A stretch of 64,000 bases of DNA from Gammaproteobacteria bacterium (GTDB lineage Bacteria > Pseudomonadota > Gammaproteobacteria > Pseudomonadales > Pseudohongiellaceae). Position 1 is the first letter of the stretch, and the number at the start of each line of letters is the position of its first letter. A program made the translations under genes and the position numbers. Shown one piece after another: positions 10,717 through 19,342 of the stretch. Location of the stretch: the NCBI GenBank assembly GCA_021773355.1, contig JAJFKE010000009.1, positions 62,001 to 126,000 of the forward strand, in the 5' to 3' direction. A model generated the notes under the pieces. That model had not been told where the DNA came from. It saw only the letters and a program-made list of their open reading frames with translations, and ran no database searches.

Positions 10717-12567
10717 GTGCGCGAATTAATTTGGCTATTACCTACATTTCCATTACTGGGCTTTCTTAGTCTGGTTCTAACTAGTGGGAATCTGCCCAAA
10801 AGAATAGTGGCTTTCATTGGGGCAGGCTCGATCGGCCTGTCGTTTCTGACGGCTGCGATTATTGCCATGCAGTTTATCGGATCTGGCGAAGAATATTATG
10901 TACTCGAAGTTTGGACCTGGATGTCGGTTGGAAATTTCAACCCGGGATTCAGTTTTTACCTGGACGGCCTTTCCCTGGTTATGATGCTAATCATTACCGG
11001 AGTAGGGTTTCTGATTCATCTCTATTCCACCGGCTTCATGTTGGATGATCCCAGCTACAGTCGCTTCTTCTCCTATATGAATTTGTTTGTCGCATCGATG
11101 CTGATGTTAGTGCTGGCTGATAACATGGTACTGCTGTATCTGGGCTGGGAAGGGGTTGGACTATGCAGCTATCTGTTGATCGGATTCTGGTATGAAAAGC
11201 CAGAAAACGGTTACGCCGCGCGCAAGGCGTTTGTCACCACCAGGGTCGGCGATACCTCCATGGCGATTGGCCTGTTCTTGTTATTTGCCCAACTGGGCAC
11301 TCTTAATATTCAAGACATGTTGCACGCTGCGCAGAGCCAGTGGGCAGTCGGTTCAGGGCTTGCCATTGCTGCTTCGCTATTATTGCTGGGCGGCGCTGTG
11401 GGAAAATCCGCGCAACTACCACTACAGACCTGGCTACCCGATGCCATGGCCGGTCCGACTCCAATCAGCGCATTAATTCACGCCGCAACAATGGTTACAG
11501 CCGGCGTCTATCTAATTGCCAGAACCCATGTGCTATTCGAGCTAGCGCCCAACGTGCAGTTACTGGTTGCCTGGATTGGCTTGATTACTTTGCTGATGGC
11601 TGGTTTCACGGCTATGACTCAGCACGATATCAAACGCATATTGGCTTACTCAACGGTGAGTCAGATTGGTTATATGTTCCTCGGTTTGGGAGTAGGTGCA
11701 TATTCTGCGTCGGTGTTTCATTTAATGACCCATGCATTCTTCAAGGCGCTTCTATTCCTCGCGGCCGGAACAATAATTCTCAGCCTTCACCACGAGCATG
11801 ATATTTTCAAGATGGGTGGCAAGCGTAAGCAACTACCCATTGCATTTGCTTCTTTTTTAATCGGTAGTCTTGCGCTAGCGGCGTTCCCGTTTACCTCCGG
11901 CTATTTCAGTAAGGATGAAATTCTGATAGCGGCGCTGGAGATGGAAGGGCCTGGTTTACTACTTTGGATAGGTGGTGTGATAGGCGCCTTCTTTACCGGC
12001 ATCTACAGTTTTAGATTGGTGTTTGTAGTGTTCTTCGGCGAAAGCAAGGGGCATCACGAGGAAAAAGAAGTAGCTGGCTTTAGTATGGCCGCGCCACTTT
12101 TTATATTGATGTTTCTGGCATTCTTCGGCGGCTGGGTCAATATTCCGGTAGACGCAGTATTCAGTCATGGTGAGGTACCTGAAGAACATCACATCAGTTT
12201 GCTGATGCACGGAATCATGATTGCAGTTCCGCTTCTTGGAATAGGGGTGAGTTATCTATTCTTTATGTCAAAGACTTTTTCTGTAGACAAATTGATGGAC
12301 AACCCTTTAGCTGCCTCTTTGCACCGATTTTGGTTCAGTGGCTGGGGTATGGACGCGCTCTATAATTTTTTGTTTATCCAACCATTTCTATTTCTGGCAC
12401 GCATCAATAAGCAGGATTTTGTTGATGCCGCTTATGCCCTGATCGTGGAAATTACTCGAACAGCCCACGGCATGATAGCGAAAACACAAACCGGCCAACT
12501 GCGCTGGTATGCGCTCAGCATCGCCGGCAGTGTGGTGATCATAATTACTTTGGGAGTGCTGCTGTGA
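10717..12567 (+). CDS. nuoL: NADH-quinone oxidoreductase subunit L
   Basis: NuoL is the distal antiporter-like subunit with the long lateral helix. The 616-residue product shows the family signatures LYLGWEGVGLCSYLLIGFWY, GKSAQLPLQTWLPDAMAGPTP and HDIKRILAYSTVSQIGYM, with conserved Lys and Glu of the proton pathway. About 14-16 hydrophobic segments are present, with a His/Glu-rich loop (KGHHEEKE) near residue 445. The start is GTG at 10717, preceded by AAGGCAAGG. The end overlaps nuoM by 4 bases (GTGA). Confidence 0.97.
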   Translation: MRELIWLLPTFPLLGFLSLVLTSGNLPKRIVAFIGAGSIGLSFLTAAIIAMQFIGSGEEYYVLEVWTWMSVGNFNPGFSFYLDGLSLVMMLIITGVGFLIHLYSTGFMLDDPSYSRFFSYMNLFVASMLMLVLADNMVLLYLGWEGVGLCSYLLIGFWYEKPENGYAARKAFVTTRVGDTSMAIGLFLLFAQLGTLNIQDMLHAAQSQWAVGSGLAIAASLLLLGGAVGKSAQLPLQTWLPDAMAGPTPISALIHAATMVTAGVYLIARTHVLFELAPNVQLLVAWIGLITLLMAGFTAMTQHDIKRILAYSTVSQIGYMFLGLGVGAYSASVFHLMTHAFFKALLFLAAGTIILSLHHEHDIFKMGGKRKQLPIAFASFLIGSLALAAFPFTSGYFSKDEILIAALEMEGPGLLLWIGGVIGAFFTGIYSFRLVFVVFFGESKGHHEEKEVAGFSMAAPLFILMFLAFFGGWVNIPVDAVFSHGEVPEEHHISLLMHGIMIAVPLLGIGVSYLFFMSKTFSVDKLMDNPLAASLHRFWFSGWGMDALYNFLFIQPFLFLARINKQDFVDAAYALIVEITRTAHGMIAKTQTGQLRWYALSIAGSVVIIITLGVLL

Positions 12568-14060
12568 TTCTGGTTGTACTCATCAGTATATTATTTTTAG
12601 GCGGCGTGCTGGCCTGGCTTTCTGAAGGCCTGGATGCAAGGTTTCCGCGCGTGGTTGCGCTAGCAGCAGTAGTGATTGATTTGTTACTGATGTTGACGCT
12701 TGTAGGTGCAGAGGCAGGAGATTCAAGTTGGATTGTTTCGCTCAATGCACAGTGGATGCCGCGGTTCGGTGTGTCATTCCATCTGGCAGCCGATGGATTG
12801 AGCGTGTTGATGATGCTGTTAACCGCATTCCTTGGCGCGATTGCAATAGGTGCAGCCTGGAGTGAGATTACCGAGCGGGCCGGCTTCTTCTATTTTAATT
12901 TGCTGTGGACCTTGGCTGGAGTGATCGGTGTGTTCACCGCCCTGGACTTGTTTTTGTTCTTCTTCTTTTGGGAAGTGATGCTGATTCCCATGTACTTCAT
13001 CATTGCCATATGGGGGCATGAAAACAAGAACTACGCCGCCATGAAATTTTTCATCTTCACCCAGGTCACCGGCATGTTAATGCTGGTCTCCATATTGGTG
13101 TTGGCCTATTTTCACTATGTGCAATTTGGTTGGTTCAGCTTTGATTACTTTGATCTGCTAAAGGTCAATACCAGTAGCAGTATAGAAATGTGGATCATGT
13201 TGGGCTTCTTCGTGGCATTTAGCACCAAGTTACCCAGCTTTCCATTTCATTCGTGGTTGCCCGATGCTCATAGTCAGGCACCGACCGCGGGTAGTGTCAT
13301 ATTAGCCGGCGTGCTGCTCAAGACCGGCGCTTACGGTCTGATTCGCTTCGCCATTCCACTGTTTCCTGCAGCATCGCAGCAGTTCGCTCCAGTGGCCATG
13401 ACCCTGGCAGTGATCAGCATTCTTTACTGCGCCAAGGTGGCCTTTGCACAAACCGATATAAAACGACTTATAGCCTATACCAGTGTTAGTCATATGGGCT
13501 TTGTGTTATTAGGAATTTATGCCTGGAATGAGCAAGCATTGCAGGGTGCAGTAATGACCATGTTGGCCCACGGCTTAAGCGCGGCTGCATTGTTTATGTT
13601 AGCGGGTGGCTTGCAACATCGCATACACACTAGAAATATGGACGACATGGGCGGGTTCTGGGCGAAGGTGCCGCGTATGTCTTTTGTCGCCTTGTTTTTC
13701 TCAATTGCAGCTTTAGGCATGCCTGGTTTGGGTAATTTTGTTGGCGAATTCCTGGCGCTGCTGGGTGCTTTTAAAACCAATATTACCTTAACTGTGTTCG
13801 CGGCTTTCGGACTAATCTTCGCGTCGGTGTATTCACTGTGGGTTATTCAAAAGGTTTTCCATGGCGCCTATCGAAATACCGATTTCGATGACAGCCATTT
13901 AAGCGATCTTAGTCGGCGAGAGATGTTCTATTTTGGCGCGATGATGTTCGGTCTGGTATGGATGGGCATGTATCCACAAAGCTTCCTTGACCTTTCGGCG
14001 GAAACTTTAGGGCTTTTATTGAATGAAACCGACCCTGTAGTTTCTGCAGTGGTGCGCTGA
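12564..14060 (+). CDS. nuoM: NADH-quinone oxidoreductase subunit M
   Basis: NuoM is the middle antiporter-like subunit of the complex I membrane arm. The 498-residue product has FFFFWEVMLIPMYFII, with the conserved Glu, KLPSFPFHSWLPDAHSQAPT and DIKRLIAYTSVSHMGFV, which are family signatures. The start is GTG at 12564 within the nuoL stop. It is followed by nuoN after 3 bases. Hydrophobicity and length are normal. Confidence 0.97.
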   Translation: MILVVLISILFLGGVLAWLSEGLDARFPRVVALAAVVIDLLLMLTLVGAEAGDSSWIVSLNAQWMPRFGVSFHLAADGLSVLMMLLTAFLGAIAIGAAWSEITERAGFFYFNLLWTLAGVIGVFTALDLFLFFFFWEVMLIPMYFIIAIWGHENKNYAAMKFFIFTQVTGMLMLVSILVLAYFHYVQFGWFSFDYFDLLKVNTSSSIEMWIMLGFFVAFSTKLPSFPFHSWLPDAHSQAPTAGSVILAGVLLKTGAYGLIRFAIPLFPAASQQFAPVAMTLAVISILYCAKVAFAQTDIKRLIAYTSVSHMGFVLLGIYAWNEQALQGAVMTMLAHGLSAAALFMLAGGLQHRIHTRNMDDMGGFWAKVPRMSFVALFFSIAALGMPGLGNFVGEFLALLGAFKTNITLTVFAAFGLIFASVYSLWVIQKVFHGAYRNTDFDDSHLSDLSRREMFYFGAMMFGLVWMGMYPQSFLDLSAETLGLLLNETDPVVSAVVR

Positions 14061-14063
14061 GTA

Positions 14064-15533
14064 ATGTCTATGACTTTTGACGATTTATTACCTCTAATGC
14101 CGTTATTAATAGTGACGGCGACTTCAGTATTGACCATGCTGATGATCGGTATTCGTCGTAGTTATCTAACTACTGGGACCATAACTATCGCCGGTCTGTT
14201 AGCGGCGACTATTGTTGCGGCGTTGATGATGGATTGGACTAACCAGCAGATTACGCCACTGCTAATCATAGATCAGTACAGTCTGCTGTTTACCGTCGTG
14301 GTGTGCTCGGCGGCCATGTTTATAGCCATATTGAGTTTTCCCTATTTTTTCGAATTGGACGATCATAGGGAAGAATTTTATTTGCTTCTGAGCATAGCGA
14401 CTATAGGCGCTATCGTGATGGTGAGTAGCAACCATTTTGTCAGTGCGATATTGGGTTTGGAAACCCTGAGCATGTCCCTGTATGGGATGGTGGCTTATCC
14501 GCTTCATAGCAAACACTCGGCAAAATACCCACTCGAAGCTTCGGTAAAATATTTGGTATTGTCTGCGGCAGCATCAGGATTCATATTATTCGGTATGGCA
14601 TTGGTTTATGCGCAAACCGGAACCCTGTCATTCGCCAGCTTGGTAGAACTACCAGGCGCTGAAAATTCACTGGGTGAAAATTACTCCGTCATAGCCTTGC
14701 TGATGATTACGGCTGGCATGGCGTTTAAGTTGTCCTTAGCCCCATTTCACATGTGGACACCAGATGTCTACGAGGGCTCTCCAATGCCGGCAACTACTTA
14801 TCTGGCGACTATCGGCAAGGCCGCCATGTTTGTTGTGCTATTACGTTTTATAGAAATCACTGAAGCACTGAGCTTTGAATCTATTGTCACTGTGCTGACA
14901 TTGATCGCGACGGCATCTATTTTGGCTGGCAACCTATTGGCGCTATTGCAGGACAATTTGAAGCGAATCTTGGCCTATTCATCCATTGCCCACATGGGAT
15001 ATTTGCTAATAGCGATAATCGCCAGCCACTACGCTACAGGCACTATCGGTATCGAAGCGGTTACTTTCTATCTAATTGCTTATGTGATTATGTCTCTGGG
15101 TGCCTTCGGTGTGGCGTCGGTGATTTCTTGCAGCGAAAAAGAATTTGATGCAGTTAGTGATTATCGAGGTCTGTTTTGGCGAAACCCGTGGTTGTCCTGC
15201 ATTTTTATTGCAATGCTGCTGTCACTTGCAGGCATTCCGCTTACCGTAGGCTTTATTGGTAAATTTTACATTTTCCTCAGCGGTGTAGAGTCGGGGCTGT
15301 GGATGCTATTGGCGGTATTGGTGCTGGGTAGTGGCATCGGTCTCTATTATTACTTGCGTATCGTCTACAGAATGCTTATGCCAGAACGAGAAACTATGGC
15401 GTATCGAATTGGCGGAGTGGAAAGCGTTAGTTCCTATGGAGTATTGGCAATTTTGCTAATTTTACTCCTGTTATTCGGAGTCTATCCTGCGCCAATTATG
15501 TCCATAGTTGCTACTGCCTCTTCATTTATTTAG
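14064..15533 (+). CDS. nuoN: NADH-quinone oxidoreductase subunit N
   Basis: NuoN is the third antiporter-like subunit and the last nuo gene. The 489-residue product shows LGLETLSMSLYGMVAY, SLAPFHMWTPDVYEGSPMP and NLKRILAYSSIAHMGYLL, with the conserved Glu and Lys of the family. It begins 3 bases after nuoM with ATG; GTGCGCTGAGTA upstream gives only a weak ribosome binding site, so coupling to nuoM is likely. No clear terminator follows, so the next gene may be co-transcribed. Confidence 0.97.
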   Translation: MSMTFDDLLPLMPLLIVTATSVLTMLMIGIRRSYLTTGTITIAGLLAATIVAALMMDWTNQQITPLLIIDQYSLLFTVVVCSAAMFIAILSFPYFFELDDHREEFYLLLSIATIGAIVMVSSNHFVSAILGLETLSMSLYGMVAYPLHSKHSAKYPLEASVKYLVLSAAASGFILFGMALVYAQTGTLSFASLVELPGAENSLGENYSVIALLMITAGMAFKLSLAPFHMWTPDVYEGSPMPATTYLATIGKAAMFVVLLRFIEITEALSFESIVTVLTLIATASILAGNLLALLQDNLKRILAYSSIAHMGYLLIAIIASHYATGTIGIEAVTFYLIAYVIMSLGAFGVASVISCSEKEFDAVSDYRGLFWRNPWLSCIFIAMLLSLAGIPLTVGFIGKFYIFLSGVESGLWMLLAVLVLGSGIGLYYYLRIVYRMLMPERETMAYRIGGVESVSSYGVLAILLILLLLFGVYPAPIMSIVATASSFI

Positions 15534-15602
15534 ACAGCAGTCTGTTCTGGTGCAGTTGCTCTTGCCTGATCTGTTCATTCATCACTGCGTTATTTTTCCT
15601 GC

Positions 15603-16259
15603 ATGAGAATTCAATTATTCCAATACATTCGCGCTAAACAGATGGCGCTGCTTTGCCTCTTGTTGTTGGTCTTGAGTGTATTGAACTGGTACAGCGGTGA
15701 CGGGCTGATTGCTGCTCGGCAGGAATTTGATCGACACAATTTGTATCAGTTTTTCGAGCAGGAAAGTTTTGATAACGACGTGGTATTGGATACCTACTTA
15801 CTGCCAGCTAGTGGACAGCATGAAAGACTCAGCAATCTGCAACTGCTTAATTTGAAGCGTGATCGCTTTGCCTACATTGCAAGGAAGAACGGAAAAGCAA
15901 TTGCGATCGCCGTTCCGGCAACCGCAGAGGATGGATTCAACGGCACTATCGATTTACTGGTCTCGGTAGATATGTACGGCCGTATCGGCGCAGCGCGTGT
16001 GGTTCAGGATATTAGCTCGAATCAATTATATGGCGTGGTAGATGTAATCGAGTCAAGCTGGATGAAGGAGTTCACTGGAAATAGTATGCGTGACATATTA
16101 CGTCTTGGCTGGCAGACAATTTCAGCGGAGAATGAGTACGACCAATTTGTCGGCGCTTCCGTCACGCCGAAATCTGTTGCCAACCAGATATATGATGCGC
16201 TGGTTTTCTTTCAATCTAATCGAATTGAATTGATGAGAGGAAATAGTCATGAGTTTTAA
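15603..16259 (+). CDS. Orphan RnfG/NqrC-like FMN-binding membrane protein
   Basis: The 218-residue product has an N-terminal membrane anchor (about 13-30) and an exported domain resembling RnfG. GFNGTIDLLVSVDMYGRIGAARVV (about 111-134) matches the typical GYxGxIxLLVGID-xGxIxGVRV block of FMN_bind domains. DQFVGASVT (180-188) matches the flavinylation motif Dxx(S/T)GA(T/S), with Ser186 in the acceptor place and Val in place of the usual Ser/Thr. The ETPGLG loop of RnfG is replaced by DISSNQLYG. No other rnf, nqr or apbE gene lies nearby. It starts 69 bases after nuoN and overlaps the next gene by 11 bases. The domain call is fairly firm; a redox role near complex I is inference. Confidence 0.7.
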   Translation: MRIQLFQYIRAKQMALLCLLLLVLSVLNWYSGDGLIAARQEFDRHNLYQFFEQESFDNDVVLDTYLLPASGQHERLSNLQLLNLKRDRFAYIARKNGKAIAIAVPATAEDGFNGTIDLLVSVDMYGRIGAARVVQDISSNQLYGVVDVIESSWMKEFTGNSMRDILRLGWQTISAENEYDQFVGASVTPKSVANQIYDALVFFQSNRIELMRGNSHEF

Positions 16260-16995
16260 AGATCATTTCTCGGGGCATGCAGCAAGCTATGCCGATGCCC
16301 GGCCGAGTTATCCAGATGAATTATTTAGTTTTTTGCGTGCCCAATGCGCCGCTCATGATCTTGTTTGGGACTGTGCCACTGGCAATGGCCAGGCCGCAGT
16401 TTCACTTGCTGCAATTTTTAAGCATGTCGTCGCTACCGATGCCAGCGGCGAGCAAATTCAACAGGCCCGTCAATTGCCCAATATCGAATACCGTCAGGTG
16501 GCTGCAGAGACAGTTTTTCTGGAGCCAGAGTCTTGTAACCTGGTGACAGTGGCTCAGGCTCTGCATTGGTTTGATACAGATGCTTTCTTTGCTAATGTCG
16601 CACACTGCTTAAAGCCGGGCGGGGTGATCGCAGCCTGGTGCTATGGTCCGCATCAGATTAACGATGACGTAGACAAACTAGTACATAGGCTCTATGAAGA
16701 TGTATTGGGAGACTATTGGCCACCGGAAAGGCGGCTGGTGGAGAGGCAGTATCGCGATATCCAGTTTCCTTTCGATACTTGTTTCGAGCAGCAATTCCAG
16801 ATGTCGCGACAATGGAATTTACAGCAATTATGTAACTATATTACGTCGTGGTCGGCGTTGCAGCGGTACATGGCTGCGCAGGGGGATAACCCTCTGCACT
16901 TGATTTACGATGAGCTTGTTGCCGCTTGGGGGGGCGATTCCGGTGTGGCGATTGAGCTAAGTTGGCCACTAATTGTAAAACTCGCGAAGAAGTAA
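16249..16995 (+). CDS. Class I SAM-dependent methyltransferase
   Basis: The 248-residue product belongs to the small-molecule or lipid-type class I methyltransferases (Methyltransf_11-like). The N-terminal YADARPSYPDELF is common in this subfamily. Motif I, VWDCATGNGQAAVSLA (about 40-55), binds SAM; VVATDASGEQIQQA is the second strand with the acidic residue for the ribose; TVAQALHWFD is the post-I region typical of the group. The substrate cannot be read from sequence. It overlaps the upstream FMN-binding gene by 11 bases, so the two are probably co-translated. A 123-base gap then precedes gpsA. Confidence 0.8.
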   Translation: MSFKDHFSGHAASYADARPSYPDELFSFLRAQCAAHDLVWDCATGNGQAAVSLAAIFKHVVATDASGEQIQQARQLPNIEYRQVAAETVFLEPESCNLVTVAQALHWFDTDAFFANVAHCLKPGGVIAAWCYGPHQINDDVDKLVHRLYEDVLGDYWPPERRLVERQYRDIQFPFDTCFEQQFQMSRQWNLQQLCNYITSWSALQRYMAAQGDNPLHLIYDELVAAWGGDSGVAIELSWPLIVKLAKK

Positions 16996-17118
16996 GAGTA
17001 GTTTATGTAGCTGCCCCGTGATTATTGACTCTGCGCAATTTCAAGAATTGAGCTACCTTGGTATTAAGACTCAATCAGACTATCATTGGCAGCCTGACAA
17101 AGGCTGTTTGGAATTGTA

Positions 17119-18150
17119 ATGTCATCAAGTAAAATATCGGTAATTGGCGGTGGCAGCTTCGGTACCGTAATAGCCAATATAACAGCTGAAAATGGTCATG
17201 ATGTAAGCTTCTGGATGCGTAGCGAGCCACAGGCCGAAGAATTAAACAGGCTGCACGAAAATCGCCACTATTTACCCGGTTACCAGCTCAGTGAGAGAAT
17301 CTCCGCAACCCACGATATGGCCGCCGCTGTTCGAGATAGCGTGCTGATTTTCGTGGCGGTACCGAGTAGCTCTTTCCGCCAGGTTGTGCGAGACATGGTT
17401 AAGCACATATCTTCCGATGCAGTGCTGGTTAGTACTACCAAGGGTATCGAAAGTGGTAGCTTCAACTTAATGAGTCAGATACTGAGTCAGGAAGCTCCCT
17501 GGGCCAAAGTAGGCGTGTTGAGCGGCCCAAACCTGGCTAAGGAAATAGCCGCAAAAGACCTCACTGGTACCGTGATTGCAAGCCCGGATGAAGGAGTGAG
17601 GGAGCTGGTGAAGAGCGCACTCAAGTCCAAGTTCTTTAGAGTGTATGCCAACAACGATATGTTTGGTGTAGAGCTGGGAGGTTCGCTAAAAAATATTTAC
17701 GCGATAATAGCGGGAATAGCAGCAGCACTAGGTATGGGGCATAACACCAATAGTATGCTAGTAACCAGGGCGTTGACAGAGATGGCTAGATTCGGAAAAG
17801 AAATGGGTGCAGATCCAATGACGTTTCTAGGGCTGGCTGGAGTCGGTGATCTGGTAGTAACCTGCTCGACGCCTCTTAGTCGGAATTATAGAATTGGCTT
17901 GGCATTAGGAAAAGGTACCCCATTGCAGCAGGCGATCACGGAGCTGGGGCAGGTGGCGGAAGGTGTTAATACGGTAAAATTGGTGAAGCAGAAGGCCGAT
18001 GAACTTGGCGTCTACATGCCACTGGCTAATGGTTTATACAAAATTATTTATGAAAATGATTCCTTGCAGAATATAATTTCTTCATTGATGTTGAGTGAAC
18101 AGGCGCTCGATGTCGAGTTCGCTGCTAATGAAGACAAAGTACTGGATTAG
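17119..18150 (+). CDS. gpsA: Glycerol-3-phosphate dehydrogenase [NAD(P)+]
   Basis: GpsA reduces dihydroxyacetone phosphate to sn-glycerol 3-phosphate for phospholipid synthesis in the cytoplasm. The 343-residue product has the N-terminal dinucleotide site GGGSFGTVIA (about 9-18), SGPNLAKEIA with the conserved Lys, GGSLKNIYAI with the catalytic Lys region, and GLAGVGDLVVTC-STPLSRN. Length and motif order are normal. It is followed by the DUF4389 gene after 52 bases; a gpsA/DUF4389/sixA neighbourhood is, as I recall, also found in Pseudomonas. Confidence 0.96.
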   Translation: MSSSKISVIGGGSFGTVIANITAENGHDVSFWMRSEPQAEELNRLHENRHYLPGYQLSERISATHDMAAAVRDSVLIFVAVPSSSFRQVVRDMVKHISSDAVLVSTTKGIESGSFNLMSQILSQEAPWAKVGVLSGPNLAKEIAAKDLTGTVIASPDEGVRELVKSALKSKFFRVYANNDMFGVELGGSLKNIYAIIAGIAAALGMGHNTNSMLVTRALTEMARFGKEMGADPMTFLGLAGVGDLVVTCSTPLSRNYRIGLALGKGTPLQQAITELGQVAEGVNTVKLVKQKADELGVYMPLANGLYKIIYENDSLQNIISSLMLSEQALDVEFAANEDKVLD

Positions 18151-18202
18151 TTGGGCCTTACCGAAATATTAGTAATGAACTACTGGATTTGAGGGGTTAA
18201 CC

Positions 18203-18733
18203 ATGTCAGACGAATTAGAAGAGATTGTGGATAATATAAAGAAGTCCTCCGCATGGATTAGGGTCTTGTTTATGTTGGTCTTCGCAGCAGCTCTATATTT
18301 TATCATCCTGCCCCTTATATTGGTGCTAAGTATTGCGCAGGCCTTGTTCTCTATTCTCACCGGCGACAGCAATGCAAATTTGAGGTATTTTTCCGCTACT
18401 CTTGAATTGTATATTTCCCAAATTATAAATTTTCTTACTTATAATTCTGAGGAAAAACCTTTTCCATTCTCAGATTTCCCTGAAGTAGAAGACGGATCGC
18501 CTGCCAAGGAAAGAACAGAGCAGACGAACGGCCGAGCTGGCAGCAGGAATAATGGTTCTGGTGATTCCGGCGATGACACCACTGACAAGGTGGCGAGTGA
18601 TAAAAGCACAGAGGCAAAGAAAAAACCTGCCGTGAAGAAGGCGGCAAGCAAGAAAAAACCGATCAAGAAAACTGTTGCGAAAAAAGAAGCTGCGAGCAAG
18701 GGCTCAGAATCGGGTTCGGCAAGTAAAACCTAG
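18203..18733 (+). CDS. DUF4389 membrane protein with histone-H1-like tail
   Basis: Residues about 15-95 resemble DUF4389: a short cytoplasmic start, a long hydrophobic segment (about 21-52) and a second amphipathic segment with SATLELYISQIINFLTYNSEEKPFPFSDFP. The remaining 80 residues are polar, first Asn/Gly/Asp-rich (about 100-130), then strongly basic with repeated KKxAxKKAASKKK-type units (about 136-168), like AlgP or histone H1 tails. The usual DUF4389 protein is only about 100 residues. The function is unknown; the tail could bind DNA, RNA or acidic lipid head groups. GAGGGG at 18191-18196 supports the ATG start. Confidence 0.7.
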   Translation: MSDELEEIVDNIKKSSAWIRVLFMLVFAAALYFIILPLILVLSIAQALFSILTGDSNANLRYFSATLELYISQIINFLTYNSEEKPFPFSDFPEVEDGSPAKERTEQTNGRAGSRNNGSGDSGDDTTDKVASDKSTEAKKKPAVKKAASKKKPIKKTVAKKEAASKGSESGSASKT

Positions 18734-18883
18734 TTGGACCCTGTTACTGTCTTCTGGCAATTGATTGCAGCGGCTCAGATCAGCTTATTTTCCAATGAAC
18801 TGCTTCGGAATAATGTTAGGCGGACTACAAAATTAGGCAAGAAGCGTTCAGGAAAGAGCTGTTAATGGGGAAGATACGGAAGA

Positions 18884-19342
18884 ATGTTGATATATTTGAT
18901 ACGTCATGGGATTGCTGAAGCAAAGGCGGAGTCAGATGCTGCTCGTGAACTCACTCGCGAGGGGATAGCGCAGACTCGTTCAATGGTTGAAAAATTTAGG
19001 ATGTACTGCCCAACCTTGGACTTGGCGATAATCAGTCCTTATCAGAGAGCCAGACAAACAGCTTCATGTTTACGTACCTTGTTTCCAACCACGAAATTCG
19101 ACGTCAATCCAAGCATTACCCCTGATGGTGATGTCTACGCTACACTAGATGCCATAGAAAACTTTGATGTGCAACATTTGTTAATAGTAAGTCACAATCC
19201 TTTGTTGTCGAACTTGTTGTCGGTGATGGTGGATGGAACCTTGGGGTCGAATAGAAATATTGGTAATAGCACCCTGATTTGTGTTTCTATGGACTTTGTA
19301 GCACCGGGTTGCGGTGAAATTTTATATACCTTGGAGCCATGA
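18884..19342 (+). CDS. sixA: Phosphohistidine phosphatase SixA
   Basis: SixA removes phosphate from histidine residues of phosphotransfer proteins and belongs to the histidine phosphatase (phosphoglycerate mutase-like) superfamily. The catalytic RHG is at residues 7-9, SPYQRARQTA is the second arginine motif, and VSHNPLLSNL carries the second catalytic His. The length of 152 residues is typical. GGAAGA just before the ATG supports the start. The stop overlaps the next gene by 4 bases (ATGA). The actual target protein cannot be read from the context. Confidence 0.92.
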   Translation: MLIYLIRHGIAEAKAESDAARELTREGIAQTRSMVEKFRMYCPTLDLAIISPYQRARQTASCLRTLFPTTKFDVNPSITPDGDVYATLDAIENFDVQHLLIVSHNPLLSNLLSVMVDGTLGSNRNIGNSTLICVSMDFVAPGCGEILYTLEP

